Assembly (NCBI GenBank): GCA_902168185.1
Contig: CABHOV010000077.1
Coordinates: 1 to 64,000, forward strand
Reading direction: 5' to 3'
Origin: an uncultured Bacteroides sp.
GTDB lineage: Bacteria > Bacteroidota > Bacteroidia > Cytophagales > Cyclobacteriaceae
DNA length: 64,000 nucleotides
Shown here: positions 25,997 through 35,063 of the stretch, piece after piece
How the letters are laid out: every line of letters begins with the position of its first letter
Position numbering within the stretch: the stretch's first letter is position 1
The notes under the pieces: generated by a model
The model's database searches: none
What the model was told of the DNA's origin: nothing
The model's input: only the letters and a program-made list of their open reading frames with translations
Translations under genes and position numbers: made by a program

Positions 25997-28900
25997 GTGA
26001 GAGAGAAAAGTTTTTTCGCACTCCGTTGGTTGATCGCAATATTTCTATTGGTCGCCACGGCTATTCAATCCATTGGCCAGCAACATCGCTTTCTTCATGT
26101 TGATATTCGTCAGGGACTGTCACATAACTATGTAAAAGCAATCTATAGGGATAAGACCGGATTCGTATGGATTGGAACCGAATCAGGTCTTAATCGCTTT
26201 GACGGCTATTCAATAAAAATATACCGCAATGATCCAGCCGATTCCTCCTCTCTTCACAATGACAATATAACAAGACTATTCGCCGCACCAGGCGGAGAAC
26301 TTGGCATGGTAACGGGCAATGGAGCTTGCTTCTTTAATCCGTCAACCGAGCGATTCTCTACTGCTTCCCGATTTCTTCAGAAGCTCTCAATCACCAATCC
26401 TGATGACCTTGTCAATATCGTTCAGGATGAAGTCGGCAACTACTGGTTTTTGCTGCGAAACCACGGCATCGTGTGCTACAATGAGCGTAAAAAAAGCGCA
26501 CTGTCCATAAAGCATGCTGATAATGATACCACCACCATCGCCACCAACAATGTCACTTCGCTCGCCCGTCATAAGGACGGAAGCTACTGGATTGCACATG
26601 GTAATGGGGTGATGGAGAATGCTGTATTTGTAAAAGGCAAGCTCTCCGTGGTAAAGCGAATTTCTTTTTTGCAGGGTTACTCACCGGACCCCTACCGGCT
26701 TTTACAAAGTGAACTGGTAATTGATCGGGACGGAGACCTTTGGGGGTACATCTCCAATGCGGATGAAGGTGTGTTTTATTACAACACAAGCAAGCAGGAG
26801 ATACATCGCTTCAATACAAATTCTAAAACTGTACCCTTAAGCTCCGATTTGATTTCAGGGATTATACACGATGACCAGGGCTATATCTGGATTTATGAGA
26901 ATGGTGAAATCGATGTTTTCGATAAAAAGAACTTTTCTGTGAAGAACGTCTCTCGTGATCGTTACAGCGAAACAGTCCTGGGCGAGAGCGCCATTACCAC
27001 AGCCATTAAAGATCAGGAAGGTATAGTCTGGATTGGCACTTTAAAAAAAGGACTGAACTACTTCCATCAAAGCATGGCGCGGTTTCCAACCTATAATCGA
27101 AACTCCAAACCGTACGCCTTGCCTTTTGAAGATATAAATCATTTCGTTGAAGACAGGAAAGGCAACCTTTGGCTTGGAGCAAACGGAGGGGGATTGCTAT
27201 ATCTGGATCGGAAAAGTGGCCGGTATACAACCTATAAGCACAATGCAAAGGACCCTCACAGTCTGAGCAGCGATGTAATTGTGAATATGTATCTTGACCA
27301 TGAGGATAAGCTATGGATCGGTACTTTCTTTGGAGGACTAAACTGTTTTGATGGCAGCAAGTTCACCCGTTACCAGCACAGCGACCAGGACCCTGCGAGC
27401 CTGTCCGGTAAAAGTGTCTGGGAGATCTTTGAAGACTCACAACACCGGCTTTGGATTGGTACACTGGACGGCGGTGTTAACCTTTTTAACAGGGAAACAA
27501 AGACCTTTAAACGCTATTCTCATCCCGATCAAAAGGCACTTGTCTCAGACTATATTTCATCGATCACAGAAGATACCGAGGGTAATCTCTGGTTTGGAAC
27601 CTCTATTGGTATAGATGTATTGCTGAAAGATTCCGGAGGTATAGTTCATTTCGAGTCGCAGACCAACGATACGACATCCCTTGTCAATAATGTTATACTA
27701 AATATACTCAAAGACTCGAAGGGGCGCATGTGGATCGGAACAGCCGGCGGGCTTAGTCTATGGCAAAAAGAAACAAACAAGTTTATCAACTATACAGAGA
27801 AAGATGGATTGCCCCATTATGCAATTATGGGCATGGAGGAAGATGCACAAGGACGGCTATGGCTAAGTACGCAGGATGGACTTTCATGCGCTACGTTCAT
27901 CCCCCAAGGTAAACGCCTGCAGCTTCGGGTCACCAATTACGCTGAGGCCGACGGTTTACAAGGTCAGCGATTTAATGAAGATGCTTCACTTCGATTGAAG
28001 AGTGGAGAACTCGTGTTTGGAGGCAACAACGGCTTCAATATTTTCAACCCCCCCAATATCGAACATAGCAAAACTACCCAGCGGCTTGTGTTCACCGATT
28101 TTCAATTGTTCAATCAAAGCGTCCGCCCCGGAAGTGGAACTAAACATGATAGTCACTTTACCTTATCGTCTTCCATCACCACGAATCCTTCCGTTGTACT
28201 GGCAGCAAGTGATAACGTTTTTTCTATCGAGTTCGCCACACTCAACTTTACACAGCCCTCCAAAACAAAATATAAATATAAACTTGAAGGGTTTAACCAG
28301 GATTGGTTGCTGGCCGATGCCAACAACAGGAGGGTAACCTTTACAAACCTAAATGCCGGTAACTATATATTTCGTGTCATGGCCACAAACAATGATGGCG
28401 TATGGAATGAAGAAGGCATTTCACTTCCCATCAAAGTGCTTCCACCTTTCTGGAAGTCCATGAACGCCTATATCCTGTACATGACTGTATTGGTCTTGCT
28501 TCTGTATGTAACGCGTAGGCTTATTCAGCAACGCGAGCAAATGAAGTTTGAAATCAAACAACAGCAGGAGGAAGTGGTACGATCGCGCGAGCTCGATATG
28601 ATGAAGACCAGGTTCTTTACCAACGTGAGCCATGAATTCAGAACGCCCCTTTCACTCATCCTCTCGCCACTGGAAAAGCTCAGTGAAAAAGTCGATGACG
28701 TTGAGCAGCGAAAGAATATAGATCTTATTCAACGCAATGCAAAGCGTTTGCTAAACCTGGTCAACCAGCTTCTGGATTTCAGAAAAATGGAAGTTCATGA
28801 TATCCGCTTCCATCCATCCGAAGGTGACATCATCGAATTCATCCGGGAGACGGTATATTCGTTTGCTGACCTTTCCGAGAAGAAGAACATCAGGCTTACC

Positions 28901-30130
28901 TTCGAATCCAATACTTCATCACTGGAAGCTATATTTGATCATGATAAAGTAGAAAAGATCCTGTTCAACCTGCTGTCCAACGCCTTCAAGTTTACCATGG
29001 GCAATGGAGAGATCTCGGTAGTTGTAAACGCCAAAGAATCAATTGAAAATAGTGTTATTGAAATCATCGTCAAGGATTCGGGAATCGGAATACCGGCAGA
29101 AAAGCATGCGCTGATTTTCGAGCGCTTTTTTCAGAGTGACCTGCCAAGCTCCATCATGAACCAGGGCAGTGGTATAGGGCTGGCTATAACAAAAGAGTTT
29201 GTACGCATTCACGGAGGAACAATTAAAGTTGAAAGTGAACCGGGAAAGGGAAGTTCTTTTATGGTAATGCTACCCTTACGAAAATTGGATCAGGCCGTTC
29301 ATGAAACCATAAGCGAACCTATATCTACTGTTGATGGTCCAAAGAAAAATGATACTGAATCAAGTGGTAAGCCGTTGATTTTACTCGTAGAGGATAACGA
29401 AGATTTTCGTTTCTATCTGAAGGATAACCTGAAGGCATCTTACTCTGTTATTGAAGCTGAAACGGGAGAGGAAGGATGGAAGAAAGCAATTTCAGAATAC
29501 CCTGACCTGATCGTAAGTGATGTGATGATGCCCGACATGAATGGTATTGAGCTTTGCAAGAAAATTAAATCGGACCAGCGCGTATCTCATATACCGGTTA
29601 TACTTCTCACCGCACGCTCAGGTGAAGAACAACGACTGGAAGGATTTGAAGTAGGTGCCGATGACTATATACCCAAGCCCTTCAGCTTTCCAATACTGGA
29701 GTCCAGAATCCGTAACCAGATTTCGCTGCGTAAAGACCTGCGCACATTGTTTGCAAGAAAAAGCGGCGTGAAGGCAAGCGAAATACAAATTACCTCCATG
29801 GACGAGCAGTTTATCCAGCGTACTGTCCAGGCGATCGAAAACAATATATCCAACAGCGAACTTACCGTCATAGACCTAAGCCGCGAACTCGGTGTGAGCC
29901 GTGCACAGTTTTTCAGAAAGGTACAGGAACTCACCGGTAAAGCTCCCCTGGAACTCATCCGTACCATACGTCTGCAACATGCCGCACAGCTTCTGGAGAA
30001 AAGTCAGCTTTCCGTTGCCGAAGTCGCCTACCGGGTAGGCTTCAATAATCCAAAGTATTTCGCCCGCCATTTTAAAAATCAATACCATGTACTGCCATCG
30101 GCCTATGCCAATGGCAAACGAAGAAACTAG
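25997..30130 (+). CDS. Hybrid two-component system (HTCS) sensor/regulator, second of three
   Basis: A 1377-residue protein, GTG start at 25997, with signal peptide ending ...SIGQ. Order: Reg_prop double propeller (about residues 35-690), Y_Y_Y domain (about 745-815), TM helix (about 822-838), HisKA with H879 (V-S-H-E-F-R-T-P-L-S), HATPase_c (D-S-G-I-G-I-P, G-S-G-I-G-L-A-I-T), receiver with D1175 (I-V-S-D-V-M-M-P-D-M), and AraC HTH ending V-A-Y-R-V-G-F-N-N-P-K-Y-F. It follows the GH42/GH74/PorP group on the same strand and probably regulates it. Its kinase, receiver and HTH are much closer to the third HTCS (49329) than to the first, pointing to a local duplication. Confidence 0.93.
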   Translation: MREKSFFALRWLIAIFLLVATAIQSIGQQHRFLHVDIRQGLSHNYVKAIYRDKTGFVWIGTESGLNRFDGYSIKIYRNDPADSSSLHNDNITRLFAAPGGELGMVTGNGACFFNPSTERFSTASRFLQKLSITNPDDLVNIVQDEVGNYWFLLRNHGIVCYNERKKSALSIKHADNDTTTIATNNVTSLARHKDGSYWIAHGNGVMENAVFVKGKLSVVKRISFLQGYSPDPYRLLQSELVIDRDGDLWGYISNADEGVFYYNTSKQEIHRFNTNSKTVPLSSDLISGIIHDDQGYIWIYENGEIDVFDKKNFSVKNVSRDRYSETVLGESAITTAIKDQEGIVWIGTLKKGLNYFHQSMARFPTYNRNSKPYALPFEDINHFVEDRKGNLWLGANGGGLLYLDRKSGRYTTYKHNAKDPHSLSSDVIVNMYLDHEDKLWIGTFFGGLNCFDGSKFTRYQHSDQDPASLSGKSVWEIFEDSQHRLWIGTLDGGVNLFNRETKTFKRYSHPDQKALVSDYISSITEDTEGNLWFGTSIGIDVLLKDSGGIVHFESQTNDTTSLVNNVILNILKDSKGRMWIGTAGGLSLWQKETNKFINYTEKDGLPHYAIMGMEEDAQGRLWLSTQDGLSCATFIPQGKRLQLRVTNYAEADGLQGQRFNEDASLRLKSGELVFGGNNGFNIFNPPNIEHSKTTQRLVFTDFQLFNQSVRPGSGTKHDSHFTLSSSITTNPSVVLAASDNVFSIEFATLNFTQPSKTKYKYKLEGFNQDWLLADANNRRVTFTNLNAGNYIFRVMATNNDGVWNEEGISLPIKVLPPFWKSMNAYILYMTVLVLLLYVTRRLIQQREQMKFEIKQQQEEVVRSRELDMMKTRFFTNVSHEFRTPLSLILSPLEKLSEKVDDVEQRKNIDLIQRNAKRLLNLVNQLLDFRKMEVHDIRFHPSEGDIIEFIRETVYSFADLSEKKNIRLTFESNTSSLEAIFDHDKVEKILFNLLSNAFKFTMGNGEISVVVNAKESIENSVIEIIVKDSGIGIPAEKHALIFERFFQSDLPSSIMNQGSGIGLAITKEFVRIHGGTIKVESEPGKGSSFMVMLPLRKLDQAVHETISEPISTVDGPKKNDTESSGKPLILLVEDNEDFRFYLKDNLKASYSVIEAETGEEGWKKAISEYPDLIVSDVMMPDMNGIELCKKIKSDQRVSHIPVILLTARSGEEQRLEGFEVGADDYIPKPFSFPILESRIRNQISLRKDLRTLFARKSGVKASEIQITSMDEQFIQRTVQAIENNISNSELTVIDLSRELGVSRAQFFRKVQELTGKAPLELIRTIRLQHAAQLLEKSQLSVAEVAYRVGFNNPKYFARHFKNQYHVLPSAYANGKRRN

Positions 30131-30684
30131 CAGAGAAAAAGATTTGCACCAAAGAATTGTTACCTCTTTTCGGATTATTGGTTACGGTCCAAGAAGATAT
30201 ACCTGCATATTTTTGGTGAACAAATATACTGTGCTTGAAACAAAAACTAAGAATCCTGCTGTTGCTTGAAATGATGATGTATATACTGATTTTTTCGTTT
30301 GTTACCTGGCTTGCGGGGCGGATATAAACGGTAAGGGCGAGTAATTCCCCGGTGTGTACTTTTTCATCAATACGACTCCTTTCCACACCCGCTGGTGGTG
30401 AAGGTCAAAAAGTATACCTGGTCAAAGAGTATACATAGTCAAAAAAAGCTCAATCTTATCATTGGACTTTTGATTCATTTCAATGAGACGAATCGATACC
30501 CAGCGCCCGCACCACCCACTATAATTTTGCATAAACAATAACAGCGTTATTACTTGTTATACAAAAGAACGAGTCGTTGCTCGTCCGATAGGCAATTAGA
30601 TAAAGTGAAAAGAAAATTAATGCGTGGTCAGCCAGATATAGTACCTGTTGCTATGGAACTTAGATACAAATGCAGTAGGTGAGC
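30131..30684. other. Intergenic region between second HTCS and STAS-like gene
   Basis: 554 bp, AT-rich, without a supported gene. It contains the 17-bp-period tandem repeat at 30403-30444. Short ORFs on both strands here lack family features. No clear hairpin terminator after the HTCS was found. Confidence 0.4.
30403..30444. repeat. Two and a half 17-bp tandem units, possible regulator-binding array
   Basis: GGTCAAAAAGTATACCT (30403-30419), GGTCAAAGAGTATACAT (30420-30436) and AGTCAAAA (30437-30444) follow without spacers. Each complete unit holds a GTCAAA half-site and a palindromic GTATAC. The array is about 240 bp upstream of the STAS-like gene. Direct-repeat arrays are common binding sites for AraC-type HTH regulators; this function is inferred. 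Confidence 0.5.
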
Positions 30685-31092
30685 ATGGAGAACTTCATTA
30701 CAGAAAAGGCATATGTTGTTTACATCCCTGCGCAAAAGCTTATCTATTTTGGATGCCAGGGATTTCTTGCTTATGAGGAATTGGTTCATGCCACCGAGTA
30801 TGCATATAAGATGATACAATTTTATAAGCTCAGTAAATGCGTCATTAATCTCCAGGAGGTAAGTTTGTATCCACACGGCACCAAAGAATACTTTGGCAAC
30901 ATTTGGTATGGTAAACTTTTTGCGGCCGGCATTCGCCGAATAGCATTTGTTGTCCCCATAGATGTTTTCAATAAATCCTGTAAGGCTATCGTGAATGCCG
31001 GGAGCTTCACCAAAAGTATTGGCCGGGAGTATTTTGCAGATGAAACCAGCGCTGGGAACTGGCTGAATACATGTCCTGATTTGCACTGCTGA
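30685..31092 (+). CDS. STAS/SpoIIAA-like small protein
   Basis: A 135-residue protein starting at ATG 30685; an in-frame GTG six bases upstream is a less likely start. It has alternating strands and helices (A-Y-V-V-Y-I-P-A-Q-K-L-I-Y-F-G-C-Q-G-F-L, K-C-V-I-N-L-Q-E-V, R-I-A-F-V-V-P) and ends Y-F-A-D-E-T-S-A-G-N-W-L. That closing 'F-x-x-x-x-x-A-x-x-W-L' helix is characteristic of Bacteroidota STAS-like proteins. Function is unknown. It is divergent in sequence from the member at 17710 but similar in layout. It is convergent with the propeller histidine kinase gene at 31262; a functional link is speculative. Confidence 0.6.
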   Translation: MENFITEKAYVVYIPAQKLIYFGCQGFLAYEELVHATEYAYKMIQFYKLSKCVINLQEVSLYPHGTKEYFGNIWYGKLFAAGIRRIAFVVPIDVFNKSCKAIVNAGSFTKSIGREYFADETSAGNWLNTCPDLHC

Positions 31093-31261
31093 GAATATTG
31101 CAGGCTATATATACCGATCGCGGGTTCGCAAAAAAGACACGTGTATGTATTTCGCGCACACCAGCACAAAACCTTTAGTATGTAGGCGCTCTCTTCACGA
31201 AAATAGGAGTGAGTATACATCCCGGGCAAAACCGGTGGCAATCAGCACAAGTATATTTTTG

Positions 31262-34200
31262 TTATAGCGCTCCAGGTGCATGCTTGAACGACAGGCGGAA
31301 GCAGGTCCCTTCGTTGGGACAACTCTCGATATCAATTTTTCCGCCCATGGCAGAGACTTGCGTCTTCACCAGGAATAATCCCATACCTTTTCCTTCTACG
31401 TGCCAATGAAAACGGCTATAGAGCATAAAGAGCTTTTCCTTGCATAGATTCAAATCTATACCCAGACCATTGTCCCGTATGGTTATGTGAAGGTGATCGC
31501 CTTGAACTTCTGAACGTATTAAGATAACGGGAGTTCTTTCCGGATGGCGGTACTTGATCGCATTGCTGATCAGGTTCATGAATATACTGTCTATATAAGG
31601 CTTTACGGCCCAAAGTGTATCGCCGCCTGAAAAGTCCTCGATAAATATAGCCCCTGTCTCCTGGATTTCTTTCTCAAGGTTTATCTTGACCAGGCGCAGC
31701 TCTTCCTGAAGTTTGATAGCGCCAATCACCGAGGTGGAATTCCGGCGTACGTCGAGCACCGTATTTAGATCCTTTACAACACAATCAAGTTCCACGGTGG
31801 TAAATACAATTTTTTCAACGATTGACCGTACCTCTTGCAGATCGCTCTCACCGATATCGAGTATATGCCCCAGGCCGAGTATCCTGGCTACTGGAGCCCG
31901 CAGGTTGTGGGCCGAGATGAAGGCAAATTGTTCGAGTTGCTGATTGTACTCTACCAAATCGCGCGTGCGTTCTTCTACCTCCGCCTCCAGTGTTTCATTG
32001 CGTGTGGTTATTTCCTGGTTTTGTTTCTCGATGATTTGTCGGGCTGCTTGTAATTCGAAATTCTGTTCTGACACTACATCACGCTGTGCTGATATCTCTT
32101 CCTGACTCTGGATGAGCTCTTCATTCTGGTGTGCGAGTTCCTCTGTTCGTTTGCGTACCTGTAGCTCCAGGATCTTGTTCTGCTTCTGGATGTTTCGGAT
32201 ATGTAATTTATAGGCTGTTAAAATGCCTGCGCACAGCAAGACTATACCCGATAATTTAATCCACCACGTGGACCACCACCGTGGCAGTATACGGATTGTT
32301 AAAGTGGTTCCTTGTTCATTCCAGACCCCATCATTGTTGCTCGCTTTCACTCTAAAGGTATATATACCCGGATCAAGATTGGTGAACATAACCGACCGCT
32401 GGTCGCCTACATAGTTCCAGTCTGTATGAAAGCCTTCCAATTTATAGGCGTACTGATTTTTTGCTGTGCTGGTAAAATTCAGGGCCGCGTACTTTAGTGA
32501 AAAAAAATTGTAGTCGGCAGGAAGCGTGATCGCACGGGTTTCACTGATCTGGTCTTTCAATATACCCCCGAAATCACCGGGCTTCACAGGCTCATTGAGA
32601 ATGCCGAATTCGGTAATGACAACCTCCGGTATAAAGGGATTGTCACGCACACTGTCGGGATTAAAAACACAAATGCCTTTACCTCCAAAAAAGAACTGGT
32701 GTTTCTCGTTACGAAAAGCGGCATTGGATCTAAAGTCGTTGCCTGGCATTCCATCGGCTATATCATAGTTCCGGAACATACCATTATCCGGACTAAACCG
32801 GGATATACCAACGGCTGTACCCAGCCAGAGATTGCCGGCATTGTCCTCCAGTATACTTTGTATAATATTGTTGGGCAGCCCATCGCGGGTGGTATATCTT
32901 TTTTTGAACCTGCCATCGATGAGCAGATGCAGACCTTTTGCTGTTCCTACCCAGAGTCGACCATGACTGTCTTCGAGCATGCTATTGCAAAGACCACCCA
33001 CGTGTATAGAATCGGAATGTGTCGCGGTCTCAAACCTGCTGAGTTTCTTTTGCGTAACGTCGTACCGCAGGAGTTCCTCCAGGGTACCTACCCATATATT
33101 TCCTTTTGTGCCCTCATATATAGTATGTATATAGTTGTTAAATTCATACTGTTTTTCGCGAACATGTTCGAAGGTGCCTGTACGCTCATCGGAAAGAACG
33201 TTCAGCCCATCATAGGTCGCCACAAGCAGCTGCTGCGTTTGACTTGACTGCCCTATTGAAAATACATTGGCATCCGAGAGGCTCCCTTTATTTTTCTCAT
33301 CGGGCATGTAATGGATGAAATTATCATGCTCTTCGTCATAACGATTCAGGCCACCTCCCCAGGTACCCACCCAAATGCGCTGTTGTCGGTCCTGATAGAT
33401 GGTGAGGACAGGATTTGTCTGCAAGCTTTCTTTTGCTGCCGTATGTCTATAGTGTTTTAGGCCTTGTGGTGACTTCACGATCAGGCCTTCTTCGGTACCC
33501 ACCCACAGGCGTTGCTTTGAGTCAAGCATGATCGCATTTACAACAGCGTTCCCCAGTGGTATATCTACTTCCATAAACTTCTCACTCAACCGGTCTATTG
33601 CCGCCACACCATGGGAGTAAGTGCCAATCCATATTCGTCCCTGTCGATCTTTGGAAAGCGCATGGACTGAATTGTCAGGCAGTGAGGCGGGATCATTTCT
33701 ATTGGATTGAAGTGTTAACAGTTCGTTTGTAATGGTATTGAGCTTGCATAGGCCGCCGTTCTCTGTGCCGATCCAAAGATACTTTCCATCCCTGCACAGA
33801 TTTAGTACATTATCGACCGGCAGTGCAGGCGTGGAATGTGTGTTATATAGTATATATTCATGTGTTGTTGCATTATACTTTTGTAAGCCCTTACCGGTAG
33901 CAATCCATAAATCATGACTACTACCTTTTACCATCTGGTGAAAGTCTGCCGGAGGCCCTTGCCGGTAAATGTGGTTGTCTTTCAAATTCCAGCGGAACAG
34001 CCCCCGGTCACGAACACCCACCCAGAACTCATGATCGGATGCGGGGATGAGTGAATGTACCGGGCTGTGTGAATCAAAAAGCTCAAAGTACCGGTGTCGA
34101 TTCGTTTTCTTGTTTATCTGGTTTACGAAAGCTTTGTTATGACGGACCCCTGCAATCCACAAACTGGTGTCATCTTCATGGAATTCGGATACTTCGCAGT

Positions 34201-34579
34201 CGAATGAGTACTGCGGCAGACGTTTGAAATTGTCCTGCCGGCGATTATATACATGAAGGCCACCACTGCTTGTGCTCACCCACAACACGCCACGACTGTC
34301 TTCGTATATCTTAAGGATAGCATTTTTTAAAAGGCTTGTTGTATCGTCCTGTTCATTGCGATATACAGTAACATCGTAGCCATCAAATCGATTGAGTCCA
34401 TCCATGGTGCCAATCCATAAAAAGCCACGTGAGTCCTGCAGCACACAGGATACACTCGGATTGGACAGGGCTACGGTTAGTTTCGAGAGTTTAACTTTTT
34501 CTAAGGGTGACTGGGAGAGGGCCTCCAGGCTCAGGAGATAAAAAAATGATAGTATATAAAGCGAACCAATCTTAGACAT
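31262..34579 (-). CDS. Periplasmic-propeller histidine kinase without receiver or DNA-binding domain
   Basis: The ORF is open from 34765, but ATG 34579 gives a proper signal peptide (MSKIGSLYILSFFYLLSLEA), so the protein is taken as 1105 residues. It has HTCS-like sensing parts: Reg_prop propellers (about 25-650), a Y_Y_Y domain (about 695-760) and a TM helix (about 770-790). A long coiled coil follows (about 792-875), then a HisKA variant with H891 in S-A-H-N-L-R-A-P-V-A-R-I, and HATPase_c (N-L-I-S-N-A-I-K-Y, D-N-G-L-G-I-D, G-K-G-M-G-L-F-L-V-K). The protein ends there. It must pass phosphate to a separate response regulator, and none is encoded nearby. Family resemblance is to classical sensor kinases of the AHNLRAP type. 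Confidence 0.88.
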   Translation of the reverse strand: MSKIGSLYILSFFYLLSLEALSQSPLEKVKLSKLTVALSNPSVSCVLQDSRGFLWIGTMDGLNRFDGYDVTVYRNEQDDTTSLLKNAILKIYEDSRGVLWVSTSSGGLHVYNRRQDNFKRLPQYSFDCEVSEFHEDDTSLWIAGVRHNKAFVNQINKKTNRHRYFELFDSHSPVHSLIPASDHEFWVGVRDRGLFRWNLKDNHIYRQGPPADFHQMVKGSSHDLWIATGKGLQKYNATTHEYILYNTHSTPALPVDNVLNLCRDGKYLWIGTENGGLCKLNTITNELLTLQSNRNDPASLPDNSVHALSKDRQGRIWIGTYSHGVAAIDRLSEKFMEVDIPLGNAVVNAIMLDSKQRLWVGTEEGLIVKSPQGLKHYRHTAAKESLQTNPVLTIYQDRQQRIWVGTWGGGLNRYDEEHDNFIHYMPDEKNKGSLSDANVFSIGQSSQTQQLLVATYDGLNVLSDERTGTFEHVREKQYEFNNYIHTIYEGTKGNIWVGTLEELLRYDVTQKKLSRFETATHSDSIHVGGLCNSMLEDSHGRLWVGTAKGLHLLIDGRFKKRYTTRDGLPNNIIQSILEDNAGNLWLGTAVGISRFSPDNGMFRNYDIADGMPGNDFRSNAAFRNEKHQFFFGGKGICVFNPDSVRDNPFIPEVVITEFGILNEPVKPGDFGGILKDQISETRAITLPADYNFFSLKYAALNFTSTAKNQYAYKLEGFHTDWNYVGDQRSVMFTNLDPGIYTFRVKASNNDGVWNEQGTTLTIRILPRWWSTWWIKLSGIVLLCAGILTAYKLHIRNIQKQNKILELQVRKRTEELAHQNEELIQSQEEISAQRDVVSEQNFELQAARQIIEKQNQEITTRNETLEAEVEERTRDLVEYNQQLEQFAFISAHNLRAPVARILGLGHILDIGESDLQEVRSIVEKIVFTTVELDCVVKDLNTVLDVRRNSTSVIGAIKLQEELRLVKINLEKEIQETGAIFIEDFSGGDTLWAVKPYIDSIFMNLISNAIKYRHPERTPVILIRSEVQGDHLHITIRDNGLGIDLNLCKEKLFMLYSRFHWHVEGKGMGLFLVKTQVSAMGGKIDIESCPNEGTCFRLSFKHAPGAL

Positions 34580-35063
34580 ATACGAAGGTAAATTACAGCG
34601 AGTGAATTTATACCTCAGTATTAATACTGAAATAATACCTGTAGTTATACCCGTGTTTGCGTCCTCATCTATTTTTACGCGCATAATTTCAAGTCTCATT
34701 TTTTTTGTGAGACTATCGGTATATTCATTTGAGACCTTTGGTAACGGTGATGCGTGCTTTGGCAAAACATAGCCTTAGCGGCAGAAGGCTATAGTACGGT
34801 TATAATGATAAACAACGGGTTTATGTCGGTACTGACTCTTTCGCGGAATTTACTACAGAATCCTGGTTTGATTGGAGGTTTGGCAGTACGAGTGAATCGT
34901 TCTTAATCACACTAGCGTGCCTGTGTACTTTCAGAGTGCTTGCCGGCAGTTGTTGTCAAATCTAATAAAAAAGAAATCACTACTATAACTCTACAGGTAA
35001 AGTTATAATAGTGATTTGATAATTCAGGTCTCTCGTTTTTTGCAGTGAAAGGGGAGGCCGCTC
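34580..35063. other. Intergenic region upstream of the propeller kinase
   Basis: 484 bp holding the kinase promoter region and the TonB-receptor terminator (34974-35017). No further gene is supported. The first 186 bp are an in-frame extension of the kinase ORF with no family features. Confidence 0.4.
34974..35017 (-). terminator. Hairpin terminator downstream of the TonB-dependent receptor
   Basis: AAATCACTACTATAACT (34974-34990) and AGTTATAATAGTGATTT (35001-35017) pair over 17 bp with one mismatch around a 10-base loop. On the minus strand it follows the receptor stop at 35064 by 46 bases and is followed by a T-rich tract. Confidence 0.75.

Noticed and set aside
30403-30444. CRISPR-like array
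   Set aside because: The units are 17 bp and contiguous, with no spacers, and no cas genes are present.
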